Under the pieces are notes generated by a model. That model was not told the DNA's origin and did no database searches. It worked only from the letters and a program-made list of their open reading frames with translations. From NCBI GenBank assembly GCA_965221295.1, contig OZ244879.1, positions 620,001 to 684,000 on the forward strand: a DNA stretch of 64,000 bases, written 5' to 3'. Shown piece by piece: positions 57,573 to 64,000 of this stretch (the first letter of the stretch is position 1; each line of letters starts with the position of its first letter). Made by a program: the position numbers and the translations under genes. The DNA is from Bin87 sp965221295 (lineage in GTDB: Bacteria; Chloroflexota; Dehalococcoidia; Lucifugimonadales; UBA3495).

Positions 57573-57660
57573 CTGTTCCTACGCCGGCATTACCCGAGTC
57601 AGGTACAGACGGTCGGCGACGAATTTGGTCGCCCTCTCAGCCTGGTTTCCCCAAGCTCCC
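57573..57660 (-). promoter_or_regulatory. TPP riboswitch (THI element)
   Basis: On the minus strand: CTGAGAGGGCGACC (the CUGAGA core) and, further on, TACCTGACTCGGGTAATGCC followed by GGCGTAGGAACAG, the conserved THI-box halves. It lies about 100 bp before thiG and is followed by a hairpin terminator, so TPP would repress transcription of thiGES. Confidence 0.92.
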
Positions 57661-58139
57661 GCCAGAAATCGCGTCAGGCATTCGATTGTCCCTTGAATGT
57701 AGCGCTTTGAGCTGCTCAAGTCAACGTGAACCGATTGTTTCGCGACTGGGCCGTCCCACCGTACCGTTGCCCTGGAGTCAAGCCGTTGGAACCGCGCGGG
57801 ACCGCCCCAAGGTCTCGCCATCGCGAAGGGGGATGCGACGCGGCGACGTGACGCAACGCTAACCATCGCTAGGAAGGAAGGGAACGGCCGTTGGTCATGG
57901 TCGATGAGTTTGCCGCGCTGCGCTCGCAATGACAGAAAAAATTGGCTCGCAATGACAGAAAAAAAATTGGCTCGCTATGACAGGAAAAATTGGCTCGCGG
58001 TGTTTGGGGCGACAGGTTGGCATTGTTTGGGGTAGCGCACTTGCGCCGCCTGGCGGGCAGGTGGCAAGGCGTTATAACTGGACGATGGGGCCATTGACAA
58101 GGAATTGATGTCGGCGCACTATGTTGCGGCGTTTGCTGG
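57661..58139. other. Gene-free interval with repeat fragments
   Basis: At 57895-58000 lies a partial copy of the CTCGCAATGACAG element and a tandem AATGACAGAAAAAATTGGCTCG repeat of about 22-24 bp, present in three copies with variable A-runs. No gene found. Confidence 0.6.
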
Positions 58140-59453
58140 TTGTCCATTGCTGAGGCCGCGCCCCATCAGGCGGTTTCGCCATCCTTCGAGGTTGCCCTTA
58201 TTTTCGGAATAAGATTGCCCCGCCTGCACACCCTCGATTCGTGGCTGGCCTACCGCGATTTCCGCCTGCTCTGGTTTGCGAACTTCTGCGCATTTGCCGG
58301 CCAATGGCTCCAGTTGTTGAGCATTGGCTGGTTGGTGAAGGAATTGTCCGCCGGGTCGGGTGTGGGCGGCCTGCTCGTCCTCTCCGCCAGCGCGCTGAAC
58401 ACCCTGCCGGGAATCGTCGTCAACCCGCTCACGGGAGCGCTGGGCGATCGCTTCGACCGTCGCAAACTCGCCATTGTGGTCCAATCCATCGCCGCAGCCT
58501 TGGCGCTGGCGTTCGCTCTCCTGGTGTATTCGGACTACATCCGGCCCTGGCATGCCTACGCCTACGTCCTGATCTCAGGTTGTTGCCTGGCCATCACGCA
58601 GCCCATCCAGCAGGTGATGATATCCAACACCGTGCCCCAGAGAGCGGTGACCAACGCCTATGCCATCAACACGCTAACGATAACCGGCACCAGGATAGGC
58701 GCGTTCGCCGGCGGCATCCTGATCGCGAGCCTTGGCTTTCACTGGAGCTTCGCTCTAGAGGCGGCTCTGTATCTGGGCGTGGTCATCATGCTGATACCCA
58801 TGCGCACGCCGTACTCCTCCTCCGAACCACCGGGGTCTTCCAACGGCTTCAACCCGGTTGGGGACATTGTCAACGGCATCCGGCGCCTCTGGCGCGACCA
58901 TCGCGAAGTCTTGCAGATCGCCCTGCTGTCCGTGATTCCCAACACCGTTCTGCATCCCCTGTGGTTCCTGCTGCCCCTGTTCACCGTTGAGGTACTGCAA
59001 GCCCACGCGGACACGGGCGGCTACCTGCTGGCCGCTACGGGCGCGGGCGGTCTGGTCTCCACTCTGTGCATCGCGACGTGGGGTTTCCAGTTCCGGCGAG
59101 GCCGTATTCTGTTCGCCGCGGCCATCTTGAGCTCGCTGAGCACCATGTTGTTTTCTCAATGCTCGTGGCAGTGGGCGGCGTTCATCGTGCTGGGGCTGAT
59201 GTCCTTCTTCCAAGCTTACTTCCGCACCACTGCCGGCGCCCTGGTGCTGACCATTGTTCCCGACCAGTACCGCGCCCGCACCATGGCGTTGCTGGCGTAT
59301 GAACGATCTTTCCTGATCGGTGTGAGCATCGTCGTGGGCATCCTTGCCGACTTCACGTCCGCGTCCATGGCCATATTGACCATTGGCGCCTTGGGGCTGA
59401 GCCTATCGTTGGCCTGTTTGGCCAGCCTGGGCCGGGTGCGAACGTTGGCCTAG
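58140..59453 (+). CDS. MFS exporter (MFS_3-like)
   Basis: A 437-residue protein with about 12 helices. Its start DSWLAYRDFRLLWFANFCAFAGQWLQLLSIGWLVKEL and TGALGDRFDRRKLAI loop match MFS_3 members, which include enterobactin-type and drug exporters. The longest frame starts at TTG 58140 without a clear ribosome site; the real start may be a later TTG. The substrate is unknown. Confidence 0.85.
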   Translation: MSIAEAAPHQAVSPSFEVALIFGIRLPRLHTLDSWLAYRDFRLLWFANFCAFAGQWLQLLSIGWLVKELSAGSGVGGLLVLSASALNTLPGIVVNPLTGALGDRFDRRKLAIVVQSIAAALALAFALLVYSDYIRPWHAYAYVLISGCCLAITQPIQQVMISNTVPQRAVTNAYAINTLTITGTRIGAFAGGILIASLGFHWSFALEAALYLGVVIMLIPMRTPYSSSEPPGSSNGFNPVGDIVNGIRRLWRDHREVLQIALLSVIPNTVLHPLWFLLPLFTVEVLQAHADTGGYLLAATGAGGLVSTLCIATWGFQFRRGRILFAAAILSSLSTMLFSQCSWQWAAFIVLGLMSFFQAYFRTTAGALVLTIVPDQYRARTMALLAYERSFLIGVSIVVGILADFTSASMAILTIGALGLSLSLACLASLGRVRTLA

Positions 59454-59873
59454 CGGCCGTGACGTTGCGTCCGACACGCAAACGTCCCAGCCCATAGCTA
59501 AAGCGGCGCGGCCGTGCCGGGCCCGCGCCGGGGCGTCAGTTGCGGTCAACCAGATTGCCGCGCAGGGATCGCATTGCCATGCGGGGATCTCCTGGCGAAC
59601 GATGGATCTTCTAGCGAACGAGTGATGGAAGGTGGAGCCTCGCGGCGGCGAGCCGGAGGCGGAATTGACGGCGACGGTCGATGGCGTTCGCCCATGTCAA
59701 TCGGCGGCGGGGCCATGAGGCGTGGAGGTTGATTCATCTCCGCAATCTCAATGGCAAGCGACACGACTCGTGGGCGAATCGGGATGGTTGGGCCGGCATG
59801 TGCTATGATATGCGTTCAGAATGCAAGCCACGCGGGCGCGGGATGGCGCTCCGCATTCAGGAGTCCCTGCACT
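59454..59873. other. Intergenic repeat fragment and rplY promoter
   Basis: A decayed copy of the GTCATTGCGAG/GATTGCCGCG repeat occupies about 59535-59600. At 59801-59809 TGCTATGAT is an extended -10 (TGnTATGAT), a likely promoter for rplY 65 bp later. No gene found. Confidence 0.6.
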
Positions 59874-60182
59874 ATGACCACCCAGGCGGTTACCCTTGAA
59901 CTCGAACCCCGCGAGACACTGGGCAAGAAGGTTAGAGCCTTGCGTCGCGCTGGCATCGTGCCGGCGCACCTCTACGGGCGAGGCTCCGAGTCCCGTGCCC
60001 TGCAATGTGAGACGCGGACCTTGCTACGCGCCATCAGCAGGGCTGGCGGCGAGTACGGCCAGCCCATGACCGTCAGCATCGCCGGCGAATCCGGCCAATA
60101 CACCGCCGAAGCTTCCGAGATCCAGTGGGACCCGCGTACCGGCGATGTGCTGCACGTTGACTTTCGCATCGTTTCGCCCTGA
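59874..60182 (+). CDS. rplY: 50S ribosomal protein L25 (short form)
   Basis: Binds 5S rRNA. ATG 59874 follows CAGGAG and gives 102 residues: TLELEPRETLGKKVRALRRAGIVPAHLYGRGSESRALQ, the L25 N-terminal domain, ending RTGDVLHVDFRIVSP. The C-terminal TL5 domain found in longer forms is absent, as in the E. coli type. Start choices farther upstream run through repeat remnants. Confidence 0.88.
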   Translation: MTTQAVTLELEPRETLGKKVRALRRAGIVPAHLYGRGSESRALQCETRTLLRAISRAGGEYGQPMTVSIAGESGQYTAEASEIQWDPRTGDVLHVDFRIVSP

Positions 60183-60266
60183 TCATGCGGCAATGATATT
60201 TGGGCGCCGCATTTGGTCCGTATCCAAACGCCGCCGCGTTTCCGCTCTCGGCCCAGGAGGCCCACG

Positions 60267-61037
60267 ATGTACCTGATCTTCCTCAGCGAGTCTGGCATCA
60301 CCGGCGCCAGCGCCAACGACCCCAGTCAGCCGCACCACGTACACGCCGGCCTCCTCGTTCAGGAAAGTCAGTACATATCGATGTCCGGCGAGTACGAAGC
60401 CCTGGTGCGGCGCCATTTTGGCAGCCCTCCTGGCGGCGACGGGGCGCCTGCCGAACTCAATCCGCGCCACGTTTACCAGGGCGCCGGCCCGTTCAGGTCC
60501 TGGCGGCCCGACCAACGCGCCGAGTTGATCCAAGACTGCCTGAGCATTCTCATCCGGCGGGAAACGCCGCTGATCGTTTCCTACATCAACAAGGAAGAAT
60601 ACGCCACCGCCGTGGCCACCGAGGGCAACCCGCTCTATGGGCATACCGACCCTTCTCGCCTGGCGTTCAGTCGGTTTCTCCTGGCCCTCACCATGTTCCT
60701 CGACGAGAACGTCATGGCGCAGATGAACCCCGATGACATCATGCAGTCTTCCTGGAACGTGAATGACTACGCGATGCTGATGGCCGGTTCGGAATCGCCC
60801 TCCATTTCCGCCGCGTTGTCGGAGTTCCTGAGTGATGAATCAGATTCCATCGCTCCCTCCATCTACGACGACCTCATCGTGGCGCCGCCCGCGACCTGCA
60901 TCGGCTCTCAGTTGGTCAACATCTGCGCCTACTTCGTGCGTCGTTGGCTACAGCAACCCGACGCGCCCCACAGCTATTTTGAAGCCTTGCGCGATGGCCG
61001 CGTCATCCAGGTGATCTACCCCTACCATTTCGATTAG
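60267..61037 (+). CDS. DUF3800-like protein
   Basis: A 256-residue protein; ATG 60267 follows CCAGGAGGCCCACG. The N-terminus MYLIFLSESGITGASANDP resembles DUF3800 (RNase H-like) proteins that begin with an xxDESG motif, but the first acidic residue is Ser here. The remainder (LIQDCLSILIRRETPLIVSYINKEEY, the central helices, FVRRWLQQPDAPHSYFEAL) fits the family layout. DUF3800 proteins are often found in accessory or defence contexts; here it follows rplY by 84 bp. The lost aspartate makes nuclease activity doubtful. Confidence 0.65.
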   Translation: MYLIFLSESGITGASANDPSQPHHVHAGLLVQESQYISMSGEYEALVRRHFGSPPGGDGAPAELNPRHVYQGAGPFRSWRPDQRAELIQDCLSILIRRETPLIVSYINKEEYATAVATEGNPLYGHTDPSRLAFSRFLLALTMFLDENVMAQMNPDDIMQSSWNVNDYAMLMAGSESPSISAALSEFLSDESDSIAPSIYDDLIVAPPATCIGSQLVNICAYFVRRWLQQPDAPHSYFEALRDGRVIQVIYPYHFD

Positions 61038-61367
61038 ACCGCCGCCAGCCGGCCGGCCGAACCTAGCGCGGTTTGAGCTTGGTTCAGCTGGTGTCGGGGA
61101 ACCTGTTGAGGCCGGCGCAGGCAATGGACTGGACCGCCTTCGTGATGGCGGGCTCGCGGTTCACAATGGCGTTGGCGTCGCGGCATCAGCAGGCCAGGCG
61201 CTTCCAGCCGTTCGCGGCCCTAACCGAACCGTCCGATCACCGCGTTGTGCGGCAAAGCGACGCCGCTCACTGCCAATGCCTGCCGCGTTATAGCGCCCGC
61301 CAATCTCTTCGCAGAGTCGCGAAACGCCCGCCCAAAAACGGTGATATACTACGTGCGGGCCGTACCA
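61038..61367. other. Gene-free interval
   Basis: I see no supported gene or RNA over these 330 bp. Confidence 0.5.
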
Positions 61368-61826
61368 ATGATCGATCGTGAAAGTGATGAAACCCCGCTG
61401 CCGTGGCCAAAAAGCGAATCTAGAGAGTCGATTTGGAGCGTTCCGGCCGGATGGGGCAGACCCTGTTTCCTTGCGTTTTGCGTAATGACCATTGGAATCA
61501 CGACGTTTTTGACTTGGCACGACCTGCGGCTTTCGTCCATTTTCAGCAGTTCTGATGTTGCGGCGGCGACGATCCGGAATATTTTCCCCAGCGGAGGGGC
61601 CTCCGCCGTAATGATCATCATTCTTGCCGAGGCGGTGCAGTACATCATGTCAACATTGGAATACCTCAGGAGCAAGTGGGTCAAACCCATAATCGAACAG
61701 CATCGCGCCGACGGGCGGGCGGAAATGCACAAGTTGATTCGCCAGTGGGTGGAGCGTCGCGACGCCGCTCTGCAAGCGGGAGAGGCTTTCGACGAGCCGT
61801 TCCCTTCTCCAGACGATCTTCGATAG
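61368..61826 (+). CDS. Unknown membrane protein, 3' half duplicated downstream
   Basis: 152 residues from ATG 61368. Two transmembrane helices (FLAFCVMTIGITTFLTW and SAVMIIILAEAVQYIM) precede a charged helical tail (LRSKWVKPIIEQHRADGRAEMHKLIRQWVERRDAALQAGE) that looks like a coiled-coil or nucleic-acid-facing segment, ending FPSPDDLR. Its 3' two-thirds is repeated in tandem 328 bp further on. The function is unknown. Confidence 0.6.
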   Translation: MIDRESDETPLPWPKSESRESIWSVPAGWGRPCFLAFCVMTIGITTFLTWHDLRLSSIFSSSDVAAATIRNIFPSGGASAVMIIILAEAVQYIMSTLEYLRSKWVKPIIEQHRADGRAEMHKLIRQWVERRDAALQAGEAFDEPFPSPDDLR

Positions 61827-61871
61827 CGCGCGCTGATCGGTTTCAGCTTCGCATTCTGCTCGCCACTACGT

Positions 61872-62209
61872 CATCAGTTCTGATGTTGCGGCGGCGACGA
61901 TCCGGAATATTTTCCCAGCGGAGGGGCCTCCGCCGTAATGATCATCATTCTTGCCGAGGCGATTCAGTACATCATGGCAACGTTGGATTATCTCAGGAGC
62001 AAGTGGGTCAAACCCATAATCGAACAGCATCGCGCCGAAGGCCGCGCCGACGGGCGGGCGGAAATGCACAAGTTGATCCGCCAGTGGGTGGAGCGTCGGG
62101 ACGCCGCCCTGCAAGCAGGTAAGGATTTCGATGAACCGTTCCCTTCGCCAGACGATCTTCGATAGCGCGCGCTGATCGGTTTCAGCGTCGCGTTCTGCTC
62201 GCCACTACG
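61872..62209 (+). pseudogene. Tandem duplicate of the membrane-protein 3' part
   Basis: Near-identical to 61544-61870. One base is missing in the C-run near 61915, which shifts the frame relative to the first copy, and GAAGGCCGCGCC (12 bp) is inserted, lengthening RADGRAEM to RAEGRADGRAEM. A 75-residue frame from ATG 61938 to 62165 keeps the second transmembrane helix and tail and could still be translated, but it lacks its own N-terminus. Confidence 0.75.
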
Positions 62210-62251
62210 CCAACAGCATTTGAAATGGTCGACCCCCAGTAGGCCCGCCTC

Positions 62252-63154
62252 TTGAAAATACTGCTCACCAACGACGATGGAATCCATGCCACGGGGCTGT
62301 GGGCCGCCGCCCGCAGCCTTTCTGCAGTCGGTGAAGTGGCCGTGGTCGCCCCTGACCGCGAGCAGTCCGGCGTGGGGGCGTCGATGACGCTGCACGCGCC
62401 ACTGTTTGTCCACCAGGTTCCGGCGGAGCAATACCTGCTGCAGTATGCCCCCGGCGATGACTCGCCTCCACGCAGCGCCGACGCTGTGCCCGAACCCTCG
62501 GACGACGCGACGCTGGACCTGCCCCATCCCATCAACGCGTGGGCCGTGCAGGGCACCCCCGCCGATTCGTGCATCTTGGCGCTGGAGCAACTGGTCGACC
62601 CAAAGCCCGACCTGGTGGTCAGCGGGATCAACCGGGGCTCCAACATGGGCTGGGACGTCATCGTCTCCGGCACTGTGGGCGCGGCCGTGCAAGGATTCGT
62701 GCGGGGTTATCCGACCATCGCCATCTCTGTCGGTTCCGTGCAGGCGCCGCGCTACGGTCTGGCTGCCCAGGTGGTGGCGGCGCTGGCCAGCAGGCTGGGG
62801 GACGCGCCAGCGGTATCCCCTCCCTACTTTCTCAACGTCAACGTGCCCAACGAACCGGCGGAAAATGTCGCCGGCGTGGCGGTCACCCGGTTGGGTGGGC
62901 GCGCCTACGGAGAATCGGTTCGAGCCGAAGATTCCTTCGGACACCGCCGCTATTGGATCTCGCGGAACCGCCCGATTCTATCCGGCGGCGAGGGCACCGA
63001 CATCACAGCGCACAAGGACAACAATATCACCATCACGCCGATGGGATTGGCGTTTTCCACCACCGACGAGCGCATGGCGTTGGTGCAGGGGTTGGTGGAC
63101 CGGGCTGGTTTGCTACCGTCTGCGGCGCCGGCTGCGAACGCTGCCCCGGTTTGA
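62252..63154 (+). CDS. surE: 5'-Nucleotidase SurE
   Basis: Divalent-metal phosphatase acting on nucleoside monophosphates and polyphosphate. TTG 62252 begins MKILLTNDDGIHATGLWAAARSL, containing the DD metal site, then VVAPDREQSGVGASMTL, the metal and phosphate SGINRGSNMGWDVIVSGTVGAA block, and NVNVPN. The length is 300 residues against about 260; the excess is a loop (DDSPPRSADAVPEPSDDAT) after about residue 65 and an Ala-rich tail. Its 3' end overlaps a convergent gene by 42 bp. Confidence 0.93.
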   Translation: MKILLTNDDGIHATGLWAAARSLSAVGEVAVVAPDREQSGVGASMTLHAPLFVHQVPAEQYLLQYAPGDDSPPRSADAVPEPSDDATLDLPHPINAWAVQGTPADSCILALEQLVDPKPDLVVSGINRGSNMGWDVIVSGTVGAAVQGFVRGYPTIAISVGSVQAPRYGLAAQVVAALASRLGDAPAVSPPYFLNVNVPNEPAENVAGVAVTRLGGRAYGESVRAEDSFGHRRYWISRNRPILSGGEGTDITAHKDNNITITPMGLAFSTTDERMALVQGLVDRAGLLPSAAPAANAAPV

Positions 63155-63661
63155 CCGGCGTCGCGGCTCGCCGGCGGTTTGGCGACTGTGGCCGGCTGCC
63201 TCCGTAGGCTCTTGGCGTTCGTACCAAGCGAACCCACCGGCATCCCGGATCCGCCGAATGCGCGGCCGGTCCTTCAACAGCCACAGCGATTGGGTGAGGA
63301 TGGTCAACGCGACGCCGGGCGCCGCCAGCGCGAGCATGGTCGGATCCACCAGCGATTCACCGTTCTGCCAGCGCGATTGCGTCCTGAGGAAGATCCAGCC
63401 TCCGCCGACGATGATCCATGCCCATGACAGCGCGCCGGATACCACCCCGTCGTGCCACGGCGACCGGATGAACAACACCGCGCTACAGGGCCACCAGACA
63501 AAGGTGGGCACGATGAACCATCCCTGGTAGTACCAGGGTTTGAGGGCATCCGGCGGGGTTGGCGGCGCCGAAACTTGACCGGAGGCATCGGGCCGGGCGC
63601 TGGGATGGCGGGCGTCGTTCGCATCCGGCGGCTGTTGTTCGTTGCGATCAGGTACTGGCAT
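63113..63661 (-). CDS. Unknown membrane protein with proline-rich N-terminus
   Basis: From ATG 63661, 182 residues. A hydrophilic N-terminal 45 residues (QQPPDANDARHPSARPD) precede three or more hydrophobic segments (WFIVPTFVWWPCSAVLFI, GALSWAWIIVGGGWIF, LALAAPGVALTILT) and a basic tail. The longer frame to 63763 overlaps the upstream gene and is unlikely. I do not recognise it. It overlaps surE 3' by 42 bp and follows the next gene with 17 bp between. Confidence 0.65.
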   Translation of the reverse strand: MPVPDRNEQQPPDANDARHPSARPDASGQVSAPPTPPDALKPWYYQGWFIVPTFVWWPCSAVLFIRSPWHDGVVSGALSWAWIIVGGGWIFLRTQSRWQNGESLVDPTMLALAAPGVALTILTQSLWLLKDRPRIRRIRDAGGFAWYERQEPTEAAGHSRQTAGEPRRRSNRGSVRSRRRRR

Positions 63662-63678
63662 GGCCAGGAGTCTTCCGG

Positions 63679-63942
63679 TCAGTTTCGGGCCAGCAGCATG
63701 TGGAATTCCAGTTCGCCCAAATGCCGGCCCTCGTTGATCGATGCCGCCGCGTATTCTAAGCACATTCGAGCAAACCCGGGGTACTCGTAAACGTTGCTTC
63801 CCAGTACAACGTTAGGAACAACCGCCTGCAGGTCCACTTCAAGGCAGTTGGGGTCGCGCTCGTTGACCGACAAAAACACCTCGCGGCCGGTTACCCGTTG
63901 CAGCTTGTCGCGCATTCGCTCTACGAACTTCGCGTTTTCCAT
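63679..63942 (-). CDS. Small unknown protein
   Basis: From ATG 63942, 87 residues: MENAKFVERMRDKLQRVTGREVF, then VDLQAVVPNVVLGSNVYEYPGFARMC. Probably soluble and helical at the start. The frame opens upstream to a possible TTG at 63990, close to the window edge, but ATG 63942 follows CCGAAGAA. It is 17 bp upstream of the preceding membrane-protein gene on the same strand. Function unknown. Confidence 0.6.
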   Translation of the reverse strand: MENAKFVERMRDKLQRVTGREVFLSVNERDPNCLEVDLQAVVPNVVLGSNVYEYPGFARMCLEYAAASINEGRHLGELEFHMLLARN

Positions 63943-64000
63943 TTCTTCGGGCTCTGTACGGTGGGTTCGGGGGTCCGCCAGTAGCCGCAAAAATGGTATC

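Overview
The window is a GC-rich bacterial chromosome segment that looks like a Chloroflexota genome of the Dehalococcoidia/SAR202 kind. Three observations support this. The 16S rRNA gene stands alone, with no 23S, 5S or tRNA behind it, as in Dehalococcoides. The cell-division cluster is only rsmH-ftsA-ftsZ, with no mraY, mur or ftsI genes. Ribonucleotide reduction uses the B12-dependent class II enzyme. The placement rests on 16S signatures and gene layout, not on a database search. Nearly everything is core metabolism and information processing; I see no prophage, transposase, plasmid function or CRISPR.

Layout: 1-2.5 kb, a 133-bp repeat array and acs; 2.8-6.6 kb, rsmH-ftsA-ftsZ; 6.8-12.1 kb, nrdR, two unknown genes and an intein-bearing nrdJ behind tandem NrdR boxes; 12.6-15.8 kb, aroK and aroB split by a Fic gene; 15.8-18.4 kb, a TauE/SafE exporter pair and tgt; 18.4-21.4 kb, a UGSC-family gene read through an in-frame TGA (a probable selenoprotein), an unknown partner and an enolase-superfamily gene; 21.6-26 kb, htpX, a treble-clef-like unknown, a cyclase and fmt; 26-27.4 kb, a structured RNA locus followed by rpsP-khpA-rimM; 27.4-28.9 kb, an array of exact 159-bp repeats; 28.9-35.6 kb, moaE/moaD and a T-box-controlled ilvBNC-leuA block; 35.8-39.7 kb, an MBL-fold hydrolase, tmRNA and the orphan 16S; 39.8-43 kb, thiL-tsaE-tsaB-ndk and convergent rsfS; 43.2-53 kb, gltBD, a GMC oxidoreductase and fumC; 53.6-57.7 kb, an MFS transporter, ridA and a TPP-riboswitch thiG-thiE-thiS operon; 58-64 kb, a second MFS transporter, rplY, a DUF3800 protein, a tandemly duplicated membrane gene, surE and two unknown genes.

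Branched-chain amino acid synthesis (ilvBNC, leuA) has layered control: a T-box ahead of ilvB and a Leu/Val-rich candidate leader peptide ahead of leuA. Thiamine genes occur twice (thiL; thiGES under a TPP riboswitch). Ribonucleotide reductase appears to share a transcript with its own repressor, NrdR.

Two repeat systems mark this genome. One is long intergenic palindromic units built on a GTCATTGCGAG...GCGGCAATCTC core. The other is short tandem repeats with a preferred 15-bp unit, found between genes and also inside coding sequences (rsmH, ftsA, the nrdJ intein, thiL), where they add pentapeptide repeats to otherwise conserved proteins. The most unusual loci are the TGA-recoded UGSC gene with a SECIS-like hairpin, a promoter-driven structured RNA with two mutually exclusive long stems at 25.9-26.2 kb, and the 15-bp repeat family itself.
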